From an uncultured Faecalicatena sp. (GTDB taxonomy: Bacteria; Bacillota; Clostridia; Lachnospirales; Lachnospiraceae), in contig CAOKHZ010000014.1 in assembly GCA_948468385.1 (NCBI GenBank), positions 50,799-114,798 on the forward strand: a DNA stretch of 64,000 nucleotides, given 5' to 3'. Under the pieces are notes generated by a model, which searched no databases, was not told where the DNA came from, and was given only the letters and a program-made list of their open reading frames with translations. Positions 25,414 to 33,713 of the stretch are shown here, in pieces (the stretch's first letter is position 1; each line of letters starts with the position of its first letter). The position numbers were made by a program, and so were the translations under genes.

Positions 25414-26711
25414 TTTGTACCTCCCACGTTTAAAATATTAACCGTAACGATAAACCAATTTTCCTTCTTTTCCCATACCACGTTCCCGTGATACTTCTCC
25501 ACTTTGCTTTTCACCGACTTCAGCCCATATCCATGCACCCCCTTTCTCCCGTCTTCTTGCTGTTTTGCTTGTTCGCCGCACGTATTGAGGACGTTGATGT
25601 ACAACATTTCTCCCAACACTTTTACCAACACCTGAATCTTCTGATTCCCATCCTCAACCGAACGGCAACCTTCTATCGCGTTATCCAGCAAGTTGGACAT
25701 GAGGGCACAAATATCGTGTTCCTCCATCTGTATCCCCTTTAAGGAATCCACCTCCGTCTGAATGCGGATTCCTTTCTTTTCCGCCTCGGACAATTTGAAG
25801 TTCAAAATGACGTCCATCACTTCATTTTCGCTTTGAATATACTGTCCGACTTGGAACAACGGGCGTTTTACCTTTTCAATATACTTCAGCGCCTTCCCAA
25901 TTTCCTTCTTCCGGCAATACCGCTCAACCACGATGAAATGGTTCTTCATGTCATGGTTGACAAAGGCAAAATTATCATATATCGCCTTGATCTCCCGATA
26001 GTTCTCCTCGTACATCTGGTTTTTCATCTCGGAAAACCGCAAATCCGCCCGAATCCCGGCATTTCGCATGCTGATAACCAAAATGACTATGGTGGTCAAG
26101 AGCATCACGCATATGATAAAGACAAAAAGCAGGTTGTCCTTTCCATATAGTTTCCCGTATGTCATGAATTGTATCTGGAAAATAACCACGCACATCACGC
26201 CAATCATTCCATAAACACAAAACGTCCACTTATATTCTTCCAAATCCACCGGATATTTTCTGCACATGACATGGAACATCGCATACATCATCAACAAAAC
26301 CACCATTGTCAGCGTATAACACAATACTCGATTCCCCGATATTTCATAGTAAATTTCTTGTATGGCTGCCTCGGGAAAGATAACGGCTATTGTAAACGTA
26401 AAACACATCTGAAGAACCGCAACACAGACATTGTAAGAAAGCGCAACACCAAATACATAAGCCCCTTTTTTTAGCCTTACTAAAGATATCCACATTTGCA
26501 CAGACTGAAAAACCAACATCGTCCATGACACCACAGCTGAAACTTCCCTATTATAGGCCGTCAGTGCCCCTATCAATATGCTGCACAAAACAATGTAGTT
26601 TCGTTTCTTCCGTATGTATTCCCCATCCACCAAAAGCCCGATAAAGCAATATCCCAGATAAATCTCGCCCACGGTCAGCAGCCCTTGAAATATCCGCAAT
26701 CCAATATTCAT
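25410..26711 (-). CDS. GHKL sensor histidine kinase of the lanthipeptide locus
   Basis: A 433-residue AgrC-type kinase. About six membrane segments occupy residues 1-215, then a coiled linker leads to the phosphoacceptor block FVNHDMKNHF (about 255-264). The ATP-binding domain has the N box LMSNLLDNAIEGC and the G box GVHGYGLKSV. Kinases of this topology usually sense secreted peptides. Its stop overlaps the precursor's start codon (ATGA), so kinase and precursor are translationally coupled. The ATG (MNIGLRIF) is preferred to a TTG five codons upstream; neither has a strong ribosome binding site. Confidence 0.9.
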   Translation of the reverse strand: MNIGLRIFQGLLTVGEIYLGYCFIGLLVDGEYIRKKRNYIVLCSILIGALTAYNREVSAVVSWTMLVFQSVQMWISLVRLKKGAYVFGVALSYNVCVAVLQMCFTFTIAVIFPEAAIQEIYYEISGNRVLCYTLTMVVLLMMYAMFHVMCRKYPVDLEEYKWTFCVYGMIGVMCVVIFQIQFMTYGKLYGKDNLLFVFIICVMLLTTIVILVISMRNAGIRADLRFSEMKNQMYEENYREIKAIYDNFAFVNHDMKNHFIVVERYCRKKEIGKALKYIEKVKRPLFQVGQYIQSENEVMDVILNFKLSEAEKKGIRIQTEVDSLKGIQMEEHDICALMSNLLDNAIEGCRSVEDGNQKIQVLVKVLGEMLYINVLNTCGEQAKQQEDGRKGVHGYGLKSVKSKVEKYHGNVVWEKKENWFIVTVNILNVGGTK

Positions 26712-26760
26712 TACTTCACGTCTCAACCCTTTTCTTTTGCTAAGTATCCGTATTTTAAGC

Positions 26761-26806
26761 TTCTTTGATTTTTAGTTTCTTTGATTTTTAGTTTCATTAT
26801 TTTAAG
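26761..26806. repeat. Short tandem repeat in the kinase leader
   Basis: Two 15-16-bp copies of TTCTTTGATTTTTAG plus a decayed third copy, in the leader between the candidate promoter and the kinase gene. Confidence 0.7.
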
Positions 26807-26818
26807 CTACTATTAAAT

Positions 26819-26847
26819 ATTATAATGTGATTTTGCACGTTTTGTAT
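26819..26847 (-). promoter_or_regulatory. Candidate promoter of the kinase-precursor-lanM transcript
   Basis: A perfect TATAAT (26819-26824, minus strand) about 110 bases ahead of the kinase start. At 17 bp upstream the -35 is poor (ATACAA), which is expected for an activator-dependent promoter. GCACG/CGTGC flank the -35 region as a loose inverted repeat. No clear LytTR direct repeat was found. Confidence 0.5.
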
Positions 26848-26891
26848 CTTTTCCGTGCCTAATTGGTCAAAAAACGAGTACAAACGGCAAA

Positions 26892-26921
26892 ACTCCCCAT
26901 GATTTTCCATTCATGAGGAGT
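26892..26921 (-). terminator. Hairpin between response regulator and kinase genes
   Basis: On the minus strand ACTCCTCATGA pairs with TCATGGGGAGT over 11 positions, including one G-T pair, with an 8-base loop, followed by TTTTG. It probably ends or attenuates the regulator transcript, so the kinase-precursor-lanM part may be controlled separately. Confidence 0.6.
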
Positions 26922-27005
26922 CCTTGCCGGCTCGCCAGCGACGTGGCACGCCAAAACCGCATTTTTCGTCTCTTGATTATCACTCATACGTTACGTTCGA
27001 ATTCC

Positions 27006-27743
27006 TTAGTCACCCATCATGTCAAACTTCTTAATGCTCTTTTCGTTTAAGTAATCCCCTAACGCGGCCATGAACTCCTTCTTCTTCCCCTTGCTGGTAT
27101 AGATGGTATCCCCGTTGCTCACCTGGATTTCCATTCCATCAATTTTCAAAACATGCTCCATGTTGACGATATAAGCCGTATGGCAACGGTAAAACCGCTT
27201 GTCCAACATTTCCTCATACTCCACCATACGTGTACGAGCCACATAACTTCCCGTCGTCTTTTGCACCCTGACCTTCCTTCCCTCGGTCATGAGGTACACA
27301 ATCTCATCCAGATATACCTTCTCCACCGTCGTACCGACCCGTTCCATCAAATAATCCTGCTTTGTTTCCTGCAATTCCTTATAAAGCGTCAGAATGTCAG
27401 AAGAGAATTTTTCATATTTCAAGGGCTTCATCCAGTACCGGCAAGCCCCGTGCTCATATCCTTTCAGCGCGTACTTTGACATGGATGTCAGGAAAATGAT
27501 CTTCCCTCTCGCTCCCTGCTCGTGGAGCAAGTCGGTTATTTCCATCCCGCTCTTGCCTTCAAGCACGATATCCAGAATAAACATGTCAACATCCTTGTTC
27601 TGCTCATAATACGCAAGCACTTCCTGCCCCCTGGTACACTTTATCAAGGCGATGGGAATCTTGTGATCCCGTTGAAATCTGTTACAATATCTTGCAATCA
27701 TTTTCACGAATTCCATTTCATCATCGCATACTATGATTTTCAT
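27006..27743 (-). CDS. LytTR response regulator of the lanthipeptide locus
   Basis: A 245-residue regulator with a receiver domain (1-125; acidic pocket CDDE, phosphoacceptor Asp58 in MFILDIV, Lys in YWMKPLK). Its LytTR DNA-binding domain (about 135-240) has EKVYLDEIVYLMTEGRKV and the RCHTAYIVN block. With the adjacent GHKL kinase it forms an AgrA/AgrC-like pair. AGGA lies 7 bases ahead of the ATG. It stands between the XRE regulator and the kinase, on the same strand, separated from the kinase by a hairpin and a TATAAT-type promoter. Confidence 0.92.
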   Translation of the reverse strand: MKIIVCDDEMEFVKMIARYCNRFQRDHKIPIALIKCTRGQEVLAYYEQNKDVDMFILDIVLEGKSGMEITDLLHEQGARGKIIFLTSMSKYALKGYEHGACRYWMKPLKYEKFSSDILTLYKELQETKQDYLMERVGTTVEKVYLDEIVYLMTEGRKVRVQKTTGSYVARTRMVEYEEMLDKRFYRCHTAYIVNMEHVLKIDGMEIQVSNGDTIYTSKGKKKEFMAALGDYLNEKSIKKFDMMGD

Positions 27744-27832
27744 CTTTCGTTCCTACTCCTTTTTCAAATGATGTTGGCTCAAAATGTTTTCCGTGATATT
27801 TTTACATTGCCACGTGCCTTTCCCCACGGGGG

Positions 27833-28174
27833 TCAATCAATCCCTATGTCCATGTTCACACGCATGTTGTCTCGATACACCCGCAGCACTTCGATCACGA
27901 ACTTCTTTTCTTTCCGGGTGCATGTTTCCCACATGGCATCTTCCGCCTCCATATCCGTACCCCTAAATTGTAAACTACCGTAGACTAACTCGTCAAGCGA
28001 AATTTCCAACGCTTTCGCCAACTTCGCCGCGAATTCCAAACTCGGGATGGCACCGCCCTCGACATGGGAAATGTGGGGCTCGCTATAACCCGTTTTCTCA
28101 CCCAGTTCTTTCTGCGTATACCCCTTTTCCTTCCTTGCTTGTTTTACCCTTTTTCCCAAGTCTGCAAAATCCAT
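27833..28174 (-). CDS. XRE-family transcriptional regulator
   Basis: A 113-residue Cro/CI-type DNA-binding protein. The helix-turn-helix spans about residues 6-60 (LGKRVKQARKEKGYTQKEL, then TGYSEPHISHVEGG). The C-terminal ~45 residues are charged and have no recognised domain. GGAG lies about 10 bases ahead of the ATG. It is the first gene of the minus-strand lanthipeptide group, 89 bases ahead of the response regulator, and faces the divergent permease gene, so it could control either side. Confidence 0.88.
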   Translation of the reverse strand: MDFADLGKRVKQARKEKGYTQKELGEKTGYSEPHISHVEGGAIPSLEFAAKLAKALEISLDELVYGSLQFRGTDMEAEDAMWETCTRKEKKFVIEVLRVYRDNMRVNMDIGID

Positions 28175-28632
28175 AACGCCACGCTCCTTTAAAATCCATA
28201 TTTTTATCTATTTTAAATGGAGACATGGCATCATCCTAATGCGTATTACGACAGTTTCCGCCTTGTTACGAAATATTTTTCCGTTTTGCTTTCATGTATG
28301 TACATCCCATGTATGTTTTGACGAAGCCGTCTGGCGAGGTCTTCTATACTTATGCAAAAGACAAGGGATGGGTAACGCCTGATTGAGCACCTTTGCTTTC
28401 GCATAGAAAGATTCAAGAACATCTCAGCATTTATGAAATGCCCGGTTATGCACAAAAATCACCCAGTCATACCTATATTTTTATTCGTGACAAACCTGAT
28501 ACTCTATTTAAATCTGTAAACTTGGCAAATGACGGCATTCATTTTCAGGCACACGTTAATCGTACCATCACCATTCGGATCCATCTATTTTTCAGCAACC
28601 TTTCAGTTGTAAAATTACACACTATAGAATCA
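28175..28632. other. Intergenic region between the XRE gene and the permease gene
   Basis: No gene can be supported. Short frames exist on both strands but have no ribosome binding site and no recognisable domain. A small direct repeat, CATGTATGT, occurs twice near 28293-28316. The stretch may be eroded remnant DNA, since accessory genes flank both sides. Confidence 0.45.
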
Positions 28633-28661
28633 TTGAGCAAACCGATTGATTATGATATACT
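28633..28661 (+). promoter_or_regulatory. Promoter of the FtsX-type permease gene
   Basis: TTGAGC (28633-28638), 17 bp, TATACT (28656-28661), about 32 bases ahead of the start codon. Confidence 0.75.
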
Positions 28662-28693
28662 ATGACGGACATCTAAGAGGGGAGAATTGATTT

Positions 28694-31333
28694 ATGGCAA
28701 AAAGAACGGAAAGCGCAACCCACATGCTGGGCACGGCCTTTGAAAAGAAAAACTTGACAAGTAACGCATTGTTCGTAATCTCGCTCGTCTTGTTGACCAC
28801 CGCCTTGTTTAGCATTTTCCAGCTATTCCAGGATCGCTTGCAGATAGAGCAGTTACTCCTTACACGAAAGGCCGGGACGACGGCGACGATCTATTTACAT
28901 AATGGACGTGAAATGCATTATAATGCCGCCAGGGAATTACACTATATCAGCACGGTGGGAAAGTCATGCGAATTTGCAACATGGATGACGGACGCATCGG
29001 AAATTCGCTGCATCGTGTTGGATGCCGCCGGATATGAAATCTTTGAAAAACCGGCACATACGAATGTCATGGGGCATTATCCGGAAAAAGAAAATGAAAT
29101 CATGTTGCCGGAGCGAACCCTGGAAGCCCTGGGGATAACGGAGGCCGAAGTCGGGATGGAAATTCCCGTCCGATTGTCGTGGAAAGACATCGGGAATGAT
29201 TCGGACGAATCTTACCACGAGACGATGATTTTATCTGGATTTTACACGGATTACGTTGACGAGGTAAGGCAAATGCCCACCGCCTATTTTTCGGAAGCTT
29301 TCTTAAACGAAAACCATATTGATTCCTATCCGGCAGACATCCTTTTTCTTCCCGAAAACATCAACGTGGACATGGACAAGTTAGAAAGTCAGTTATATGA
29401 TAACTTGTCAGTCATTTCGGATGACGCACGATTTTATGTCCGCGAATCCATACAATCCCAAGCAGTGGACAAGATTATGGGTGGATATTTAAGCGGAACA
29501 CTCTGGGCAATCCTGCTTTTAATCAGCGGATTTCTATTTCTCTATAACCTGATGAACATGCTGGTGAACCAGGAAATACGTCAGTACGGGCTGATACGCG
29601 TCATAGGGTGCGACACGAAACAAATCAAGCGGCTAATATACCAAACATTTACCAAGCAAATCGGCATCGGATGTATCGTCAGCCTCTTCCTCTGCCTTTT
29701 GTTGGCATATTGGGTTTTCCCGAAGTTCATGAAACGCTTCTTCCTTGACGACTATGGGGAAGTCAGTCAAATCACGGTATTTGACGTGAAATTATTTGCC
29801 CTGATTTTATTGCTCGTGCTCTGCATGGCATGGTTCATACGCGGCCGAATGGACAAAAAGCTACTGGGATTGTCGCCTTTGGAAGCCTATGCTTATACTG
29901 GGCAAATATCCAAACCAAAACGGAAAGCGAAGGATGATGCCACACAAAAAGCAATTTCAAAAGCATGGAAAACGAACGCCAAAGCAAAGCAGAATGCGCA
30001 GTCAAAAGCAACACGAAACCCAATGCAAGGCAGGGCTTTTGCCGCACATGTCCGCTTCCCGCTCCGCCTTGCCCTTCGAAACATGTTTCATTCCGTCCAT
30101 TTCAAAAGCACGGTGGCCATCCTGGTCGTCTGGTGCGAAGTTCTCTTGGGGATGAACCTATTTACCGGGGGGCTCGACGACATCCACCGCCTGAACCAAA
30201 ACCCGGATTTTACGATAATCCCGCCTCGGGACGTATTAAGTGATTGGTCGGAAAATTATTGGGATGCTGACGAAAAAAATGACAACCCATTAATCCAAAA
30301 AGCGGTATTAGAAAAAGTAACTGCTGCTGAAAATGCCGGGGAAATCGTCACGAGGAAAATTTATACCGATAACTTAGGTTACGCACATACTCCGATAGAT
30401 ATAGACATGAATGGCACAAAGCACGTTGCCCTCTGCAATCTGTACCAAATTTTAGACGACCAGGAATTGGATTTGTTAGAAACCTATTGTAAAAAACGCC
30501 GGCTCCATATCGACATGGAAAGCGTCCGTGCGGGACAAGGCGGCATATTCGTATATATGGACGAATTGTCTCCAATGGAACTGGAACAAGCGAATTTTGA
30601 AATTGGCTACCCGTTATTTTTTGAAGGCGAACTTGACAAGGAAATAACCTGCGCGGGAATCATCGACATCGGAAAGGGAAACCTTGGATTCACGATATCC
30701 AAACCTTGGTATACGACGGACGAAGTCATCTATTCCCACATGTTGATCAGCCAAAAAGGATTCGAACGTCTAAATTTCAATGGCATCATCAAGGAAGTAT
30801 TTCAGATTGACGTCGACATTCGCCAGTCAGACGAGCCGATGATGAAAGAAGAACTGCTCCAGTTGGTCGGCTCGGACTACCTGGTATGCAATTCGGACAC
30901 CATAAAAAAAGAATGGGGGTACATCATAAGCAACCGGCTAATCATGGGTGTGATTTGCGGCACGCTTCTGGTCATCACGATACTCAATTATATCTGCGTC
31001 TTTTTGGTAAACATTTTGAATCGGGAAAAAACCTTCCGCGTCATGGAAAATGTCGGGATGACGAGACGGCAGCTGCGCTCCATGCTGCTTTTTGAAGGAT
31101 TGTGCTATGCCGTCCTGACGCTCGTGCTCGTCGCGGTGATTGGCGTGCCGCTCTTCCTCGGACTTGGAAACCTGATGAAGGAACAAATAAGCTATTTCAC
31201 GCCGCAGGTACCATGGACGGCGATGGCGGGTCTTTTCTTCGGAATCCTTGGACTTTGCATATCCGTTCCGTGTGTCTATACGGCACGGAAAAATGAAAGA
31301 AAAAAGGTTCCTTCGCGCAGCTGCAAACCATAA
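28694..31333 (+). CDS. Orphan FtsX/MacB-type ABC transporter permease
   Basis: An 879-residue membrane protein with two FtsX permease modules. There is a helix near 25-47, a large extracellular domain (about 50-260), three helices (about 265-390), a basic linker (about 405-445, rich in Lys/Ala), another helix and extracellular domain, then three C-terminal helices (about 740-870). NMLVNQEIRQYGLIRVIGC and NREKTFRVMENVGMTRRQL are the coupling-type motifs. Such permeases work with a LolD/MacB-like ATPase, often in peptide export or antimicrobial resistance. No ATPase gene is adjacent: XRE lies upstream and the AAA gene downstream. AGGGGAG precedes the ATG. A role in immunity to the neighbouring lanthipeptide is possible but unproven. 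Confidence 0.85.
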   Translation: MAKRTESATHMLGTAFEKKNLTSNALFVISLVLLTTALFSIFQLFQDRLQIEQLLLTRKAGTTATIYLHNGREMHYNAARELHYISTVGKSCEFATWMTDASEIRCIVLDAAGYEIFEKPAHTNVMGHYPEKENEIMLPERTLEALGITEAEVGMEIPVRLSWKDIGNDSDESYHETMILSGFYTDYVDEVRQMPTAYFSEAFLNENHIDSYPADILFLPENINVDMDKLESQLYDNLSVISDDARFYVRESIQSQAVDKIMGGYLSGTLWAILLLISGFLFLYNLMNMLVNQEIRQYGLIRVIGCDTKQIKRLIYQTFTKQIGIGCIVSLFLCLLLAYWVFPKFMKRFFLDDYGEVSQITVFDVKLFALILLLVLCMAWFIRGRMDKKLLGLSPLEAYAYTGQISKPKRKAKDDATQKAISKAWKTNAKAKQNAQSKATRNPMQGRAFAAHVRFPLRLALRNMFHSVHFKSTVAILVVWCEVLLGMNLFTGGLDDIHRLNQNPDFTIIPPRDVLSDWSENYWDADEKNDNPLIQKAVLEKVTAAENAGEIVTRKIYTDNLGYAHTPIDIDMNGTKHVALCNLYQILDDQELDLLETYCKKRRLHIDMESVRAGQGGIFVYMDELSPMELEQANFEIGYPLFFEGELDKEITCAGIIDIGKGNLGFTISKPWYTTDEVIYSHMLISQKGFERLNFNGIIKEVFQIDVDIRQSDEPMMKEELLQLVGSDYLVCNSDTIKKEWGYIISNRLIMGVICGTLLVITILNYICVFLVNILNREKTFRVMENVGMTRRQLRSMLLFEGLCYAVLTLVLVAVIGVPLFLGLGNLMKEQISYFTPQVPWTAMAGLFFGILGLCISVPCVYTARKNERKKVPSRSCKP

Positions 31334-31360
31334 AAAACAACGAAACTTGCATCCTCCCGC

Positions 31361-31389
31361 TTTACTATCCACCCCCGCCATGATACAAT
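31361..31389 (+). promoter_or_regulatory. Promoter of the second AAA/PD-(D/E)XK gene
   Basis: TTTACT (31361-31366), 17 bp, TACAAT (31384-31389), matching the promoter of copy 1 at 20216-20244 including much of the flanking and spacer sequence. Confidence 0.8.
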
Positions 31390-31465
31390 GGCTTTACTTA
31401 AGCAAATCCATCACATGTACGTTCATCGCGACACGGGATATTTAGGAAAGGATCGTGTTAGATTT

Positions 31466-33190
31466 ATGCTCGCAAAAATTTCAATTGGAAACCAAAGTTT
31501 TGAATATGCAAGGCAAAATAATGTTTTTTATATTGACAAGACAAGATTCATCAGAGAATGGTGGGAATGCGCGGACGTGGTCACCCTGATTACCCGTCCA
31601 CGCCGTTTTGGCAAGACTTTGAATTTAAACATGATGGAATGTTTCTTTTCCACAACGTTCTCCCAAAGGGGAGACTTGTTCGAGGGACTTTCCATTTGGA
31701 ACGAGCAAAAATATCGTGAAATGCAAGGAACCTGGCCGGTCATTTCATTGACCTTCGCCGGGATAAAGTCCACCAACTTTCAAGATGCCAAAAATGGAAT
31801 CGTAAAGGTGATTGCAGATGCATATGAATCACATAGATACTTAAAAGATGGAGATTTTCTAAATGACAAGGAAAAAGCTGATTATCAGGCATTCAAAAAC
31901 CATGCAACTGATCCGAATCCAAACAAGGACATCAGCACCCAGCTTGTAACATCGGCGCTAAACATGTTATCCGAATATTTGGAGCGTTATCATGGCAAAA
32001 AAGTCCTCATTTTCTTAGACGAGTATGACACGCCATTACAAGAAGCCTACGTATATGGTTATTGGAAAGAGCTCGTGGAGTTCATTCGCGAACTGTTTAA
32101 CAATACGTTCAAGACCAACAAATATTTATACCGCGCCCTTCTTACCGGTATCACACGCGTGAGCAAGGAGTCCATCTTCTCGGATTTGAACAACCTCGAA
32201 GTCGTGACCACGACCTCGGACAAATATTGCACGTCTTTCGGCTTTACGGAGGACGAGGTGTTTCACGCCTTGGACGAGCGCGGCCTTTCAGATGAAAAAG
32301 AAAACGTGAAGTCCTGGTATGACGGCTTTATTTTTGGAAACCAAAGTGACATCTATAACCCATGGTCCATCACCAAGTATTTGGATTCGAAAAAATATGG
32401 GACTTATTGGGCCGATACGAGTTCCAACGCATTGGTGTCCAATTTGTTTAAACAAGGCGATTCCGAGTTGAAGATGCAGGTGGAGGACCTCCTTGCCGGA
32501 AAGAGTTTGGAAATAGTCTTGGACGAACAAATCATTTTTGACCAATTAGAAAGCATGCCCGGAGCCGTCTTTAGCCTTCTCATGGCAAGCGGTTATTTAA
32601 AGCCATTGAGCAGACAATTTTTGATGGATTCCGGCGAATCCAAATATCAGCTTAAAATCACGAATTACGAGACGTTGTTGATGTTTCGAAGGATGATTTC
32701 CGGATGGTTTCCGGCAGACCTTACTTCCTACGGCAATTTCAAAAAAGCCTTGTTACAAGGCGATTTGAAATACATGAACCGTTTCATGAACGACGTGGCG
32801 AAAGTGATGTTTAGCACGTTCGATGCCGGAAACAAGCCATCGGAAGCGGCAGAACCCGAAAGGTTTTACCACGGTTTCGTCCTTGGACTTATCGTGGACT
32901 TGACGGGAAAGTACCACGTCCGTTCCAATCGGGAGAGTGGTTTTGGACGGTACGACGTCATCATGGAGCCAAAGGACGTTTCCGACGATGCCATCGTCAT
33001 GGAGTTCAAGGTTCATGACGAGTATGACGAAGGTTCATTGGAAGACACTGTGGCGAACGCGTTGCGGCAAATTGAAGAAAGGGCATATGACACGGAACTG
33101 CTTGCAAGAGACATTCCCAAAGAGCGAATTCGCCATTATGGATTCGCATTCAAAGGGAAACAAGTGTTAATCGGGCAATCACCACGCTGA
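31466..33190 (+). CDS. AAA-ATPase-like / PD-(D/E)XK nuclease-fold protein, copy 2
   Basis: A 574-residue paralogue of the 20319-22034 protein, same strand. It has the same RPRRFGKTLNLN P-loop-like motif, FLDEYDTPL Walker B and C-terminal YDVIMEP...VMEFKV nuclease-like block. Differences cluster at about residues 115-160; the rest is almost unchanged. The ATG (MLAKISIG) is conserved in both copies; the upstream codons differ (GTG in copy 1, GTT here), so the longer reading is unlikely. It has its own promoter, inside the 3' end region of the permease operon, and ends at a terminator about 70 bases downstream. Confidence 0.9.
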   Translation: MLAKISIGNQSFEYARQNNVFYIDKTRFIREWWECADVVTLITRPRRFGKTLNLNMMECFFSTTFSQRGDLFEGLSIWNEQKYREMQGTWPVISLTFAGIKSTNFQDAKNGIVKVIADAYESHRYLKDGDFLNDKEKADYQAFKNHATDPNPNKDISTQLVTSALNMLSEYLERYHGKKVLIFLDEYDTPLQEAYVYGYWKELVEFIRELFNNTFKTNKYLYRALLTGITRVSKESIFSDLNNLEVVTTTSDKYCTSFGFTEDEVFHALDERGLSDEKENVKSWYDGFIFGNQSDIYNPWSITKYLDSKKYGTYWADTSSNALVSNLFKQGDSELKMQVEDLLAGKSLEIVLDEQIIFDQLESMPGAVFSLLMASGYLKPLSRQFLMDSGESKYQLKITNYETLLMFRRMISGWFPADLTSYGNFKKALLQGDLKYMNRFMNDVAKVMFSTFDAGNKPSEAAEPERFYHGFVLGLIVDLTGKYHVRSNRESGFGRYDVIMEPKDVSDDAIVMEFKVHDEYDEGSLEDTVANALRQIEERAYDTELLARDIPKERIRHYGFAFKGKQVLIGQSPR

Positions 33191-33260
33191 TTAGCGGGAG
33201 GGATGCAGGTGACGCCCATTCCAAGTCGCACGCGCACGTGTGGGTGTAACTTGGAAAAAG

Positions 33261-33300
33261 AAAAGCGGAGGCTGCCTTCCCGAGACACCCCCGCTTTTAT
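33261..33300 (+). terminator. Terminator of AAA copy 2
   Basis: AAAAGCGG pairs with CCGCTTTT around a 22-base loop, followed by a T-rich stretch, about 70 bases after the stop codon. Confidence 0.6.
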
Positions 33301-33373
33301 TCATTTCAATCATTCTCTTTCCAAGAGCCTACGGCCTTTGACCAAATTCACCAAACCACGATTCCGACTCACG

Positions 33374-33562
33374 TCAGCCCTCCGGTATGATGACCGCCGC
33401 CACAAAGTACAGAACCAGTCCCGTACCCACGCTGCACACGGTGAGAATGGCCGCGCCCAACCGAATCAACGTCGGATCCACGTTAAAATATTCCCCGATA
33501 CCTCCACATACTCCGCATACCATGCGATTTGCCCTTGAACGATATAATTTTTTGTCTGACAT
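33374..33562 (-). CDS. PspC-domain membrane protein
   Basis: A 62-residue PspC protein: MSDKKLYRSRANRM, the conserved VCGGIGEYFNVDPTLIRL block, then one or two membrane helices (about 35-59) ending in IIPEG. PspC proteins are inner-membrane parts of envelope stress responses. AAAGGAG lies 9 bases upstream of the ATG. It is downstream of the DUF4097 gene on the same strand, separated by about 150 bases that hold a hairpin and short repeats. Confidence 0.93.
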   Translation of the reverse strand: MSDKKLYRSRANRMVCGVCGGIGEYFNVDPTLIRLGAAILTVCSVGTGLVLYFVAAVIIPEG

Positions 33563-33713
33563 AGTTCTTTTCTCCTTTCACCTTTTACCACTTATTATTT
33601 ACATACTTTCACATTACACACTTCTCTTTACACATTTCGCTCTACACGCTTCTCTTTACACGCTTCACCATTCCCATGGCGAAGCGTCACCAAGTATGCA
33701 TGCTCCATCATGA
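33563..33713. repeat. Short C/T-rich repeats and a hairpin between DUF4097 and pspC
   Basis: Repeated TACACGCTTCTCTT-like units (about 33620-33670) followed by a hairpin, GCTTCACCAT against ATGGCGAAGC (33662-33685), with one mismatch that becomes a G-T pair on the minus strand. No T-run follows, so it is a weak terminator candidate or processing site. Confidence 0.5.

Noticed and set aside
26825-26891. LytTR-type direct repeats ahead of the lanthipeptide promoter
   Set aside because: Only loose T-rich similarities with inconsistent spacing were found, unlike the perfect pair at 54193-54222.
28393-28665. A 90-codon plus-strand frame ahead of the permease gene
   Set aside because: It begins with TTG, lacks a ribosome binding site, overlaps the permease promoter and shows no domain or coding bias.
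28694-31333. Permease as a LanFEG-type immunity transporter
   Set aside because: LanFEG permeases are small ABC-2-type proteins with a linked ATPase; this is a large FtsX-type protein on the opposite strand with no ATPase. The link remains a guess.
20216-33190. The two AAA genes as ends of a composite transposon
   Set aside because: No transposase, terminal inverted repeats or target-site duplications were seen at the outer edges.
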